A DNA stretch of 64,000 nucleotides, taken from the NCBI GenBank assembly GCA_016794985.1, contig JAEUIQ010000058.1, positions 1 to 64,000 of the forward strand, read 5' to 3'. Position numbers and translations under genes: made by a program. The notes under the pieces were generated by a model, which was not told where the DNA came from, searched no databases, and saw only the letters and a program-made list of their open reading frames with translations. Positions 34,614-43,472 of the stretch are shown one piece after another. The DNA is from Planctomycetaceae bacterium. GTDB taxonomy: Bacteria > Planctomycetota > Planctomycetia > Pirellulales > Pirellulaceae. Each line of letters starts with the position of its first letter. Position 1 is the stretch's first letter.

Positions 34614-35744
34614 ATGTCAGAATCAATGGCTGGAAACATGGAATCCAAGCCGTCGGAAATGGACAATTACGATTTTCCGATCCCTAAAGACCTGATCGCT
34701 CAGAGTCCGTTGCCCAATCGGACCGATGCCAGGCTCATGTATGTGGACAGGAAGAGTCAGCAAATTGAGCATTTGCACGTGCGCGACCTACCCGAGTTGT
34801 TGAACCCGGGTGACTGTGTGATCCTCAACGATACTCGGGTCGTCCCTGCCAAACTAGTTGGCATTCGCCAAAAAACGGGAGGACGATGGCAAGGTTTGTT
34901 TCTAGAATCGGATGCCCAAGGACTGTGGCGTCTGATGTGCAAGACGCGCGGCAAGATCGAGCCGGGTGAAACCGTGACGTTATTTGATCGCCAGGGTCGC
35001 GAGAGTCTCTCCATCCTGATGGTCACTCGCTTGGAAGACGGGCACTGGGCTGCGGTTCCTCAATTGCATTTGTTGGACGAAGAGTCGCCGCTAAGACTTG
35101 CAGTAAAGGCGGCTCGACAACAGTGGCCGGTTATCTTGCAGGAAGTTGGGCAGATTCCCTTGCCCCATTACATTCGTGGTGGGAACATGATGGAGTCGGA
35201 CTTGAAGGACTATCAGACGGTCTACGCGAAACATCCCGGCGCGGTGGCCGCACCGACTGCGGGACTTCACTTTACTCAAGACCTGTTGCTGGGACTTAAG
35301 AAAAAAGGTGTCGGTATTGGCCGGGTAACGCTTCATGTCGGGGCCGGAACTTTCCGACCGGTGCAAGCTGCGACGTTGGCGGAACACGTGATGCATCAAG
35401 AGTGGTGCAACGTGGATGAAAAAACAGTGGCCCAGATTCAACATTTGAAGCGATTTGGCGGGCGAGTGATTGCGGTCGGCACGACCAGCATCCGCTCGTT
35501 GGAGACGGCGGCTCGATCGGGTACCTTGCAGCCGTATTGTGGTGATACGGACTTGTTTATTCGCCCTGGCTTTCAATTTCATGCGACGGATGGATTGATG
35601 ACCAACTTTCACTTGCCACGCACCACTTTGATCGTATTGGTTCGGACGTTCGGTGGCGAACAACTGATGAAGCGGGCGTACGAGGAGGCCATCAAGCGAG
35701 AGTATCGCTTTTTCAGCTATGGCGACTCGATGTTGGTCCTTTGA
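34614..35744 (+). CDS. queA: S-adenosylmethionine:tRNA ribosyltransferase-isomerase
   Basis: QueA transfers and isomerises the ribosyl part of SAM onto preQ1 at the wobble position of tRNAs for Asn, Asp, His and Tyr, giving epoxyqueuosine. Family motifs are YDFPIPKDLIAQSPLPNRTDARLM at the N-terminus, LNDTRVVPAKLVG, YAKHPGAVAAPTAGLHFT, LHVGAGTFRPV and a C-terminal MTNFHLPRTTLIVLV. E. coli QueA is 356 residues. Homology begins near the ATG at 34659, and ATGs at 34614 and 34638 are also possible; I list 34614 because AAGAGG and GAGTGGG lie upstream. The start is uncertain, the identity is not. Confidence 0.93.
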   Translation: MSESMAGNMESKPSEMDNYDFPIPKDLIAQSPLPNRTDARLMYVDRKSQQIEHLHVRDLPELLNPGDCVILNDTRVVPAKLVGIRQKTGGRWQGLFLESDAQGLWRLMCKTRGKIEPGETVTLFDRQGRESLSILMVTRLEDGHWAAVPQLHLLDEESPLRLAVKAARQQWPVILQEVGQIPLPHYIRGGNMMESDLKDYQTVYAKHPGAVAAPTAGLHFTQDLLLGLKKKGVGIGRVTLHVGAGTFRPVQAATLAEHVMHQEWCNVDEKTVAQIQHLKRFGGRVIAVGTTSIRSLETAARSGTLQPYCGDTDLFIRPGFQFHATDGLMTNFHLPRTTLIVLVRTFGGEQLMKRAYEEAIKREYRFFSYGDSMLVL

Positions 35745-35839
35745 TCGTCCACCATTAACCATTGATATCGAAGTAGAAAACGGATTTTTCGAAATCTTGC
35801 GTTTCCACGAATGAAGACGCAACGGAAAGAGAACAACTG

Positions 35840-36532
35840 ATGAGTGCCGAAGAACAAATCTTGGTGGTTCCAACCGCTTTGTTTCATGAGATCGGATGTT
35901 TCCAGGGTTTTTCGGATCGCGTCGAAGACTACCTGCCGATCTTGTTGGCAGACACAAACACCGAGTATCGCCCACGCTCGCTGATGGAGCAGGATCCCTC
36001 ATTCAAGCAGTTGATTCCTTACGTCGTCTTTCGAGTTCGCATGGCCAATGGCCAGTATCACTATTTCCATTACACACGGGGCAGTGGACAGGGCGAAAAG
36101 CGGCTGCATGCCAAGAAGAGCGTTGGCGTGGGTGGGCATATCTCGTTGGAAGATACGCAACATCCCGATGCTTATGCAGCCGGCATGTTGCGTGAGTTGA
36201 ACGAAGAGATTGAGTTTGGCGCGGTTCGTCATGCTGAGGTCAAGCAAACTGATTCCGCGAGCATTGGTTCGGTCGGCGAGATCGTTGGCTTGATCAACGA
36301 CGATTCTAACGAAGTGGGACGAGTTCATTTGGGAGTGGTTCATGTGGTTGAACTTATCGAACCACGAGTCGCAGCCCGTGAGAAAGATCTGCTCGAGGCA
36401 AAGTTTTCTTCGCCCTCGGAATTGATGGCGATGATGGACCAATTTGAAACTTGGTCGCAGATTGCCCTGCGCTACTTGCTGGCATCCGAAGACTCCGAAG
36501 CGTTACTGACCGAGTCCGGCAATTCAACTTGA
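35840..36532 (+). CDS. Nudix-like hydrolase family protein
   Basis: 230 residues. A Nudix-type segment is visible: GHISLED (99-105) and RELNEEIEFG (118-127), which contains the REUxEE core needed for metal binding. The spacing between the Gly and the RE pair is longer than the 23-residue consensus. The rest (FHYTRGSGQGEKRLHAKKSVGVGGH and a C-terminal GRVHLGVVHVVEL) matches a bacterial group annotated as phosphoesterase or Nudix proteins with unknown substrate. It lies between queA and the cysteine desulfurase gene, 15 bp before the latter, and probably shares a transcript with it. Confidence 0.75.
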   Translation: MSAEEQILVVPTALFHEIGCFQGFSDRVEDYLPILLADTNTEYRPRSLMEQDPSFKQLIPYVVFRVRMANGQYHYFHYTRGSGQGEKRLHAKKSVGVGGHISLEDTQHPDAYAAGMLRELNEEIEFGAVRHAEVKQTDSASIGSVGEIVGLINDDSNEVGRVHLGVVHVVELIEPRVAAREKDLLEAKFSSPSELMAMMDQFETWSQIALRYLLASEDSEALLTESGNST

Positions 36533-36547
36533 TTTGTGGAGTCCCCA

Positions 36548-37783
36548 ATGACACTCCGCGAGTCGAATGAAGTGGCGAACCAAGTCATTTATCTGGATTG
36601 CCACTCGACAACTCCCGTGGACCCTGAAGTAATGCGGGTCATGTTGCCGTGCTTTGGTGAGTCATTCGGAAACGCTGGAAGCCACTCCCACGCCTATGGA
36701 CTCGCCGCAGCGGAATTGGTTGCGGAAGCTCGTCGGGAATTCGGAGCCGAATTGGGAGTCTCAGCGGACGAAATCGTGTTTACCAGTGGATCGACCGAGA
36801 GCAACAATCTGGCGATCTTTGGGGCGGCAAAACGCTGGGCGGGCAAGCGGAAGCAGATTGTGACGATTGGTATCGAGCATCCAAGTGTTCTGGAGCCAAT
36901 TCGCCAACTCGAGCGAGAAGGTTGGCGGGTTACCGTCGTGCCAGTGTTCGCCCAGGGTGACCACGATCCAGGCCGGGCAGCCGAGGTTGGTGTCGTGGAC
37001 TTAGCAGCCCTCAACTCGGTGTTGTCCGAAGATACCGCGCTGGTTTCGATCGCGATGGCCAATCATGAAGTTGGCGTGATCCAACCAATTCGGGAAATCG
37101 CCGAACTTGTCCACAAAGCCGGTGCCTGGTTGCATACAGATGCAACCCAGGCGGTTGGTTGGATGCCGCTGGATCTGCAGGAATGGCAAGCTGACTTGGT
37201 CAGTTTCTCAGCGCATAAGTTTTACGGGCCCAAAGGTGTCGGCGCATTGTTTGTCCGCCGTGAGACGACCTACTCGGGGGCGCGTCCGATCCGTTTGTTC
37301 CCCAGAACTTTCGGCGGTGGACAAGAGTTTGGCTGGAGATCCGGAACTGTGAATACCCCCGGAGTTGTTGGAATGGCGGCGGCTCTGCGGTTAGCCAACC
37401 GCCGGCGATTGGAAAAGGCAAACGAGGTCGCCGAACTTCGTGAAACGCTTTGGTCGAGTTTGCGGGAGTCCATTCCTGAAATCTTGCTCAATGGACCGGA
37501 TTGGCAGATCGGGGGGCCGCGACTTCCAAACAATTTGAATGTGGCAGTACCGGGGATCGAGGGACAATCGGTCATGCTACACGCGAAGGGGGTGGCCTTG
37601 TCCAGTGGCAGCGCCTGCTCGAGTGCGACGCCCGGCGTCAGTTCCGTGCTGACGGCACTCGGAATCGGTGAAGATCGAGCACGCAGTAGTTTGCGGATCG
37701 GTCTTGGGCGGTTTCATACGAAAGCGGAGATTCAATTGGCGGCAGCACGACTAAGTGAAGCCGTTCGCAGGTTGCGTGGGTGA
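36548..37783 (+). CDS. Cysteine desulfurase (NifS/IscS class)
   Basis: 411 residues of class V aminotransferase fold. It takes sulfur from cysteine as an enzyme-bound persulfide and feeds iron-sulfur cluster or thio-cofactor assembly. Motifs: YLDCHSTTPVDPEV at the start, TSGSTESNNLAI, the pyridoxal lysine in SFSAHKFYGPKG (K224), and the catalytic cysteine in SGSACSSATPGVS (C357). ATG at 36548 with GGAG eight bases upstream is preferred over a GTG at 36536. It sits ~90 bp upstream of an ErpA/IscA-type carrier gene, which supports an iron-sulfur role. Confidence 0.94.
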   Translation: MTLRESNEVANQVIYLDCHSTTPVDPEVMRVMLPCFGESFGNAGSHSHAYGLAAAELVAEARREFGAELGVSADEIVFTSGSTESNNLAIFGAAKRWAGKRKQIVTIGIEHPSVLEPIRQLEREGWRVTVVPVFAQGDHDPGRAAEVGVVDLAALNSVLSEDTALVSIAMANHEVGVIQPIREIAELVHKAGAWLHTDATQAVGWMPLDLQEWQADLVSFSAHKFYGPKGVGALFVRRETTYSGARPIRLFPRTFGGGQEFGWRSGTVNTPGVVGMAAALRLANRRRLEKANEVAELRETLWSSLRESIPEILLNGPDWQIGGPRLPNNLNVAVPGIEGQSVMLHAKGVALSSGSACSSATPGVSSVLTALGIGEDRARSSLRIGLGRFHTKAEIQLAAARLSEAVRRLRG

Positions 37784-37870
37784 CTTATTTGCGAAGAGAG
37801 CTTTTCAAAAGTCGGCCTAGCGGGTATTATTTATCGAACCATTTGTTTCGAAATTTAGGAGCAAACAAAA

Positions 37871-38206
37871 ATGGCGATTACGTTGACCGAGAAAGCAGCG
37901 AAAGAAATCAACCGAATTATCCAAGAGGATGGGACTCTGGGAGCGGATGTGAAGGTTCGCGTGGGCGTGGCTGGTGGTGGATGTTCTGGGTTCCAGTACA
38001 CATTCCAGTTGGACAAGAACTTTGACGAGTCGAAAGACAACCTCTACGTACAGCACGGGTTGGGCGTTGTCGTGGACAAAAAGAGTGCTTTGTACCTCGA
38101 AGGCACCACGGTTGATTTTTACGAGGGCTTGGACCAACGCGGGTTCAAGTTTGACAATCCATCTGCGAAGCGATCCTGCGGTTGCGGCAGCTCGTTTCAG
38201 GTCTAA
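37871..38206 (+). CDS. Iron-sulfur carrier, HesB/IscA/ErpA family
   Basis: 111 residues. An A-type carrier that passes iron-sulfur clusters to target proteins. All three ligand cysteines are present: VAGGGCSGFQY (C38) and RSCGCGSSFQV (C103, C105). ErpA and IscA cannot be told apart with confidence; the short length and the -SSFQV ending favour the ErpA-like group. The gene follows a cysteine desulfurase and is closed by a strong terminator. GGAG precedes the ATG. Confidence 0.93.
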   Translation: MAITLTEKAAKEINRIIQEDGTLGADVKVRVGVAGGGCSGFQYTFQLDKNFDESKDNLYVQHGLGVVVDKKSALYLEGTTVDFYEGLDQRGFKFDNPSAKRSCGCGSSFQV

Positions 38207-38255
38207 TTGATTGGGCGCGTTTCGAACGGTTTGCTTGGCCGCATACAAACGAAGA

Positions 38256-38289
38256 AAAGCAGGTCTCCCCGATAGAGACCTGCTTTTTT
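38256..38289 (+). terminator. Rho-independent terminator after the A-type carrier
   Basis: 12-bp perfect arms at 38256-38267 and 38275-38286, followed by a T-tract of seven. Confidence 0.92.
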
Positions 38290-38342
38290 TATGGATATCG
38301 ATTGGCTTTTCGCGGCTGACTGTCGCTGGTTGAACTTGCGTT

Positions 38343-39398
38343 CTAGCGACGCCATTCCAAACCGAAGGTGAAGCCAATGGTCGTTAAGGATTGATTACGG
38401 ATGCCCGTTACTGGTTCACCGAATCCGAAGGCTGACCAAGGGTTTAGGCCTGTGGTTCGCGTATCGGCTCGGACCACACCGTCCCACATGTGAAGGGCTT
38501 GAACACCAGCTCGCAGAGCGATGTCGCGGGTCACATGGAATGCGGCATCCATTCCCAAATCCAGAGTTGGTACGAAGCTGTTGTCGTTAAAGGTCGCTTC
38601 GAAGATTTGCACTTGGGTGCCGCCGAAAACCATATCGGATGCCAAATGTCGCTGGGTGTTGTAACCAGCGGCCAAAGCGGCATCCGCACGCCAGCTCCAG
38701 CGTCCGAAAGTACGGTTGTACCGGGTACCGACATGGGCTCCGAAGACGGAGTTCTTGACCTGCTGCTTGAATCGCAGGCCATCGGCGGTTGCCGGCCCGA
38801 AGAACGAGACGACCGAATCTTCAATGGTCTCGTCGTTAAAGCCCTGCCAACGAGCACCGAAATAGGGTTCTAGCAATGCTCCGTTCGAAAGTTCTTGTCG
38901 GAACAATCGATTCAATTCGACATTGCCAATCGTCGTTCGCGTCATGAATGGCCTAGCCACCAACGAGTCTTGACCTTGCGAGAAAAAGCTGCCTTCGCTG
39001 GTCAGCCAGTTCAGGTCCCAGCCGGTACCGTCTTCGCCCATGTGGCCCAAATCGAAACGATTTCCCCACATGAAGTCGTTGCCGGTTGCCACGTTGTTGG
39101 CATTCACGGTCGACGTCGCACTGGGACGGGAAGTTGACATGTAAGTGCGGTCGTAGGTGAAGTACCAGCCAGTGTTCCCCTCGGGTTTCGTTCGGATGTC
39201 GTCCAACGTCATTGGAGCAAACACCTGAGCGTCATAGTTGAACAGGCTTGATTCAAACTGTCCCTGGACATCCGGAGTTGGCCCAACGCCGACTTCAGGA
39301 TCGCCCATGAGCCCGGATTGACCGTACGCCGGGAGCGTGGTTGAACCGATGGCCATCGACAAGACGGCAAAGGTGGTCGTGAATAGTCGCTTCAACAT
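38343..39398 (-). CDS. Secreted outer-membrane beta-barrel-like protein
   Basis: 351 residues. Signal peptide MLKRLFTTTFAVLSMAIGSTTLPAYGQ. The body is rich in alternating aromatic and small residues, Asn, Gly and Thr (GNDFMWGNRFDLGHMG, LEPYFGARWQGF, WSWRADAALAAGYN, IGFTFGLEWRR) and ends in an aromatic-rich strand, as expected of an outer-membrane barrel. It resembles the BBP7-type family of planctomycete barrels. ATG at 39398 puts the signal peptide first; the frame is open to 39476 with a GTG/TTG-type start that is unlikely. Function unknown, possibly a structural pore. Confidence 0.7.
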   Translation of the reverse strand: MLKRLFTTTFAVLSMAIGSTTLPAYGQSGLMGDPEVGVGPTPDVQGQFESSLFNYDAQVFAPMTLDDIRTKPEGNTGWYFTYDRTYMSTSRPSATSTVNANNVATGNDFMWGNRFDLGHMGEDGTGWDLNWLTSEGSFFSQGQDSLVARPFMTRTTIGNVELNRLFRQELSNGALLEPYFGARWQGFNDETIEDSVVSFFGPATADGLRFKQQVKNSVFGAHVGTRYNRTFGRWSWRADAALAAGYNTQRHLASDMVFGGTQVQIFEATFNDNSFVPTLDLGMDAAFHVTRDIALRAGVQALHMWDGVVRADTRTTGLNPWSAFGFGEPVTGIRNQSLTTIGFTFGLEWRR

Positions 39399-39570
39399 GG
39401 TTGAGATTCCACTTTTCAGCCAATCGAGAACCCGCCCTATCGGGTACAAACGTGACGCGGGCAGGAGCAACGTCAACGATAGTATCGGAAGTCAGCTTTG
39501 TAAGGGTTGAATAAGAAAGGTAAAATTTCGCGAATATAGCAGCAAAAGCGATCGAAACTGGGTCGAGCAC

Positions 39571-39590
39571 TCCCCCCGATGTGGGGGGGT
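39571..39590. other. G/C-rich hairpin between divergent genes
   Basis: Six Cs at 39572-39577 pair with Gs at 39583-39589 around a 5-base loop. Most flanking bases are AT-rich or mixed. It lies in the 378-bp spacer upstream of both the outer-membrane-like and the PEP-CTERM genes; no T-tract follows, so it is not a standard terminator. Confidence 0.35.
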
Positions 39591-39776
39591 TCGGCCCGAA
39601 GTTTTCGTAAATGCTCCTATTCTAATGAGTTTCTCGATTGAACCAGGATGGCCCGGCAATTACGATGGAGCGATGACTGGGTTGCTGGAATGGGGTTCGG
39701 CACATCCATTGGACGAGGAATTGGCTTCGCTCCTCATCTCAGGCTCAATCCCGACCTTCTTTCTGGTAGGAATGTT

Positions 39777-40856
39777 ATGAGTTGGAACTTTTCAATCACC
39801 CGACGCTTGGTTGGGTTGGCGGTGTTAGCCATCGCTTTTGTGAATGGCGCGGTTGTTCGGGCCGATGTGCCTTTCAAGATTACAATGAATTATGACGTCA
39901 CTGGCACTGGTCAGTACGAGCAGTACCGAACAGATTTCGTGGAAACGATGTCCACGATCGAACGTTTGCTGGTGTCGTGGCGCGGTCCACGCGCTATCGA
40001 GGCGCAGTACACCGGTTTCACCATCGATGTGACCTTTGATGGGATTGATGATGTTGGTGGCGTTCTGGCTTTTGCTGGGCCACGTGATGTGCTGCGTTGG
40101 GGTGGTCCCGGTTACGGAAAACACGGCACGCGTGGGGCGGTCGTTCGTTCGGGTGCTTCGACCTACGACACCGACGATATGGCTTGGATGGCCGCCAATG
40201 GTTTGTTGCGGTCGGTGATCATGCATGAAACGTTCCATGCGTTGGGATTTCCTGGTGTTTGGAATGATTTTGGTTATCGCTCGCCGCTGGGTCCTGGCTA
40301 CAACGGCCCGAATGGTTTGGCGATGTATCGCCAACAATCGGGAAATCGCTTTGCTCCGTATGTTCCCCTCGAAACCATGGGTGGCGGCGGAACGGCTGGA
40401 GGACACTGGTCGAGTGCCGATCCGTACTTCTTCAATCCACAGACTGGCGTTGGCGAGATCATGATTGGTTTTGCTTCTGAAAACGCTTGGCTATCTCCGG
40501 TGACTCTGGCTCAGTTCCGCGACCTTGGGTATTTGGTTCCGGATTTGGGTGGCGGTCGCGTCGATGATTTTTGGCCACGAGGTCCTGGTTTGCCGAAGCC
40601 TCCGGCCGACGACGATGATGACGATGATTCAACGACCGGTGATCCTGGATTGCCAGGCGTTCCTCCGGGGCCTGGTTCGAGCGGAAGTGGCGGTTGGGTC
40701 GATTGGGGCAAGGGCCGTGGTCGATTAGGCGGCGGTTCTGGGTACAATATTGGTGGCGGTCCTGCCGGGTTCTCGGGTGTGCCTGAACCGACTTCCGCTC
40801 TAGTATTGGTTATGGCTGCCGGTTTCCACTTCGCACGCAGCCGACGACGTCGCTAA
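39777..40856 (+). CDS. PEP-CTERM protein with a putative HExxH metalloprotease motif
   Basis: 359 residues. A signal peptide (RRLVGLAVLAIAFVNGAVVRA) is followed by a domain with MHETFHALGFPGVW, an HExxHxxG zinc-protease-like motif of metzincin or related type. The remainder holds a run of seven Asp residues, a Gly/Pro-rich linker, and a C-terminal PEP-CTERM sorting signal (VPEPTSALVLVM, a hydrophobic segment, then basic RSRRRR). Exosortase would cleave the C-terminus and anchor or release the protein. No third zinc ligand is obvious. AGGA precedes ATG 39777; the frame is open to 39648. Confidence 0.75.
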   Translation: MSWNFSITRRLVGLAVLAIAFVNGAVVRADVPFKITMNYDVTGTGQYEQYRTDFVETMSTIERLLVSWRGPRAIEAQYTGFTIDVTFDGIDDVGGVLAFAGPRDVLRWGGPGYGKHGTRGAVVRSGASTYDTDDMAWMAANGLLRSVIMHETFHALGFPGVWNDFGYRSPLGPGYNGPNGLAMYRQQSGNRFAPYVPLETMGGGGTAGGHWSSADPYFFNPQTGVGEIMIGFASENAWLSPVTLAQFRDLGYLVPDLGGGRVDDFWPRGPGLPKPPADDDDDDDSTTGDPGLPGVPPGPGSSGSGGWVDWGKGRGRLGGGSGYNIGGGPAGFSGVPEPTSALVLVMAAGFHFARSRRRR

Positions 40857-40885
40857 CTTGTTCAATCGATTTTGTTGAAGATGTC

Positions 40886-40923
40886 ATCCCCGTTGCTTTC
40901 AGAAAGCAACGGGGATTTTTTTA
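40886..40923 (+). terminator. Rho-independent terminator after the PEP-CTERM gene
   Basis: 15-bp perfect arms at 40886-40900 and 40902-40916 around a 1-base loop (effectively 3-4 bases), with a run of T after the stem. Confidence 0.92.
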
Positions 40924-40925
40924 TT

Positions 40926-41247
40926 TCAAAACGGGTTGGCTCTGCGTTTCGATGCTGCCCACCAACCGTATCGGCGACAAAACTTGTAGCCAAGCGTTTG
41001 AGTTTCGGGTACATTACTGCGGCTTCGGTCCGCGAGCCTAGGGTCCGAAGTCGCACTGCTCAGAATCCCGTTTCATTGGATGGAATAGGCGATTGGTGTG
41101 CACCTCGCCGCTTGCATATTCCGGGCGGGTAAAGGAATCGAGCGGGTCCACCTTGTATTACAACCTCGTGCGGTCACATCAAGCATGTGATTTCGCGATA
41201 GGCTTGACCTAAACTGGAACAGTTTCGCTAGGAGAGAAAGAACCCTT
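40926..41247 (+). other. Intergenic region with possible promoter
   Basis: About 320 bp upstream of the TraB/GumN-like gene. TTGACC near 41204 could be a -35, but no clear -10 follows. Short open frames show no domain. AACTG...CAGTT near 41212-41225 is a small palindrome. Confidence 0.3.
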
Positions 41248-42237
41248 ATGATAGCGACTACCCGCGCTCGTGTTTCGTGGATCAGGTATTGGATGATTCA
41301 ACAATTCTTGCTGTTGCTTTTTGTTCTTGGTGGAGTGCCAGGGTTCGCAGCCCAGGCGGTGCAGGATCCCGCGGCGCAGCCACCGGGAGCTCAGGAAAAG
41401 GCGGTTCCCGAACAATCGTCTCGGCGGGCTGGCAAGAAGTCTTCGAAGCACGATCGATTCGTTCGCATCAACAAGGACGAAAAGGGGCGTGCAATCTCGA
41501 TGGACACATCGACGATTCGGTACACCAAAAAGATGCCCGATGGAACCGAGTTGTCAGTCGAATTGATCGGTGTGGTCCACATTGGCGAGAAGGACTACTA
41601 CGATGCGTTTAATGAACAATTCAAAAACTATGATGGACTGCTGTATGAACTGGTAGCGCCGGAAGGAACTAAAGTCGAGGCCCGGAACGATGGTGGCGTT
41701 AATCCAGTTGCGGCGCTTCAAAAGGGAATGATGGCTGGGCTGGGACTGCAATTCCAATTGGATCATATCAACTACAACGCCAGCAATTTCGTGCATGCCG
41801 ACATGACGCCGGAAGAGTTTGGCGAGTCGATGACACAGAATAACGAGTCGGTTGCCAAAATGTTCTTTCGAATGTTGGGTACAAGTGCGGCGATGAGTGG
41901 GGCCAGTGGCGAGGCCGAGATGTTAGGAGCCCTGTTGTCGAACAGCGAAGACCGAGTGTATCGTTTGCGGCGATCGGCTGCGAACCAGTTGATCAAGATG
42001 GACGTTGGAATGTCCGCTTTTGAAGGCGACAACGGCTCGACGATCATTACACATCGAAACGCCAAAGCTTTCAAAGTGTTGCAGGCTCAAATCGATTCTG
42101 GCAAACGAAAATTGGGTGTGTTTTATGGAGCGGGGCACTTGCCAGACATGGAACGCCGTTTGATCGAAGACTTTGGAATGACGCCTGGTGAGCCGAAATG
42201 GCAACTCGCGTGGAAACTGCGGGCGGATGATAAGTAG
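41248..42237 (+). CDS. TraB/GumN-type protein (TIKI superfamily)
   Basis: 329 residues with an N-terminal hydrophobic signal and an Ala/Pro/Gln-rich linker. VELIGVVHIGEKDYYDAF (H111) and LLYELVAPEG (E134) match the TraB/GumN/TIKI core, which has a conserved Gly-x-His and a Glu pair, and GVFYGAGHLPDMERRL near the C-terminus gives the second His. This superfamily is thought to be metal-dependent hydrolases, with TIKI a Wnt-cleaving protease in animals; the bacterial target is unknown. The long insert rich in Met and Ala between 150 and 230 is not assigned. GGAG precedes the ATG. Confidence 0.8.
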   Translation: MIATTRARVSWIRYWMIQQFLLLLFVLGGVPGFAAQAVQDPAAQPPGAQEKAVPEQSSRRAGKKSSKHDRFVRINKDEKGRAISMDTSTIRYTKKMPDGTELSVELIGVVHIGEKDYYDAFNEQFKNYDGLLYELVAPEGTKVEARNDGGVNPVAALQKGMMAGLGLQFQLDHINYNASNFVHADMTPEEFGESMTQNNESVAKMFFRMLGTSAAMSGASGEAEMLGALLSNSEDRVYRLRRSAANQLIKMDVGMSAFEGDNGSTIITHRNAKAFKVLQAQIDSGKRKLGVFYGAGHLPDMERRLIEDFGMTPGEPKWQLAWKLRADDK

Positions 42238-42271
42238 GTCCGAGTCCACGGGGCGCGGTGTGGACGGATCG

Positions 42272-42507
42272 ATGGAAGTGTTTGATTTTGGTAATGCTGC
42301 CAGTTTCTTGAGCGAGCGTTATTATCGACTCGTGTGCGATTCGGAGTCGTATGGGATATCGTGCCTGCTCGATCATTCATCTACAACGATTCGTCTCGAC
42401 GCGATTGGCCCTCGTTCGGATCTAACCCAGACCAACTTGGTATCGGCGTCGAGCCCTCGGGATATACCGTGTATCGCCTGACATTCTTGGAAACGAGCGT
42501 TTCGTGA
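42272..42507 (+). pseudogene. Possible frameshifted small gene upstream of the ABC exporter
   Basis: Two reading frames each look protein-like over part of this segment. From ATG 42272 one frame gives MEVFDFGNAASFLSERYY and then reads through to 42481. Another, open from 42334, gives WPSFGSNPDQLGIG and GYTVYRLTFLETSVS and stops at 42507. That stop overlaps the GTG start of the ABC ATPase by 4 bases (GTGA), the usual sign of a coupled upstream gene. So there may be either a small protein of 48-57 residues (GTG at 42361 or 42334) or a single gene broken by a frameshift near 42350. No family recognised. Confidence 0.35.
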
Positions 42508-43472
42508 AGTTCGCGATCGACTGCCGAAACTTAGTCAAGACTTACGCGGCCAAACCGCCGGTCCAGGCCGTGCGGGGTATTGATTTGCAGGTCGAGTACG
42601 GGGAGTGTTTCGGGGTGTTGGGTCCCAACGGTGCTGGGAAAACAACGACCATCGAAATTCTCGAAGGACTGTTGTCGGCGACGAGTGGCGATGTTCAGGT
42701 GTTGGGATGCACTTGGGAGCGTGATTCAGCAGAGATCCGCCAACGAATTGGGGTTTCGCTACAAGAAACGGTCCTGAGTGATGATTTGACGGTGGCGGAG
42801 ACGGTGCGTCTGTTTCGGTCGTTTTACCGCCGGGCCTTGCCGGTCGAACAAGCATTATCGCGTGTTAGTCTGCAAGAGAAAGCTCATGCTCGGGTCAACA
42901 AACTGTCTGGCGGGCAAAAGCAACGATTGGCGGTGGCCTGCGCGATCGTATCAGAACCGGAGTTGTTGTTTCTGGACGAGCCGACAACGGGACTGGATCC
43001 AACCAGTCGCCGCGAGGTGTGGGAGATCATTCGCCAACTGCGAGCCAACGGACGGACCATTCTCTTGACAACGCACTACATGGACGAGGCACAACGGCTC
43101 TGCGACCGAGTGGCGATTTTTGATGAAGGCCGCGTCATTGCCTTGGATACTCCGGATCAGTTGATTCGTTCGCTGGGCGGCGATCAAGTTGTGCGATTTT
43201 CTTTTGCACGTCGGCAAGATCCGCAGCAGCACCTGAGTCCCGATGCGACATTCTTGGATCGACTGCGAGGAATGCCCACGGTTTCGCATGTCGAATCGGT
43301 TTCCGATCGCGTTCAGTTGACGTGCCAACAGTTTCCTGTGGTCGTAACCGTGTTGATTGAGTTCCTTCATCAACATGATTACGTATTGAGTGATTTGTCG
43401 ACGCGCGAAGCGACGCTTGACGACGTGTTTATTCACTTGACTGGCAAACGCTTGGAGGGCAGTGCAGCTTGA
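42504..43472 (+). CDS. ABC-2 type exporter, ATP-binding protein
   Basis: 322 residues. Walker A GPNGAGKTTT (40-49), signature LSGGQKQRLA, Walker B LLFLDEPTTGLD and the H-loop TTHYMDEAQRL are all intact. The C-terminal extension (from ~210) is typical of the DrrA/CcmA-like exporters. It powers the permease encoded next, probably to export a drug or lipid. GTG start at 42504, overlapping a possible upstream small gene by 4 bases. Confidence 0.95.
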   Translation: MKFAIDCRNLVKTYAAKPPVQAVRGIDLQVEYGECFGVLGPNGAGKTTTIEILEGLLSATSGDVQVLGCTWERDSAEIRQRIGVSLQETVLSDDLTVAETVRLFRSFYRRALPVEQALSRVSLQEKAHARVNKLSGGQKQRLAVACAIVSEPELLFLDEPTTGLDPTSRREVWEIIRQLRANGRTILLTTHYMDEAQRLCDRVAIFDEGRVIALDTPDQLIRSLGGDQVVRFSFARRQDPQQHLSPDATFLDRLRGMPTVSHVESVSDRVQLTCQQFPVVVTVLIEFLHQHDYVLSDLSTREATLDDVFIHLTGKRLEGSAA

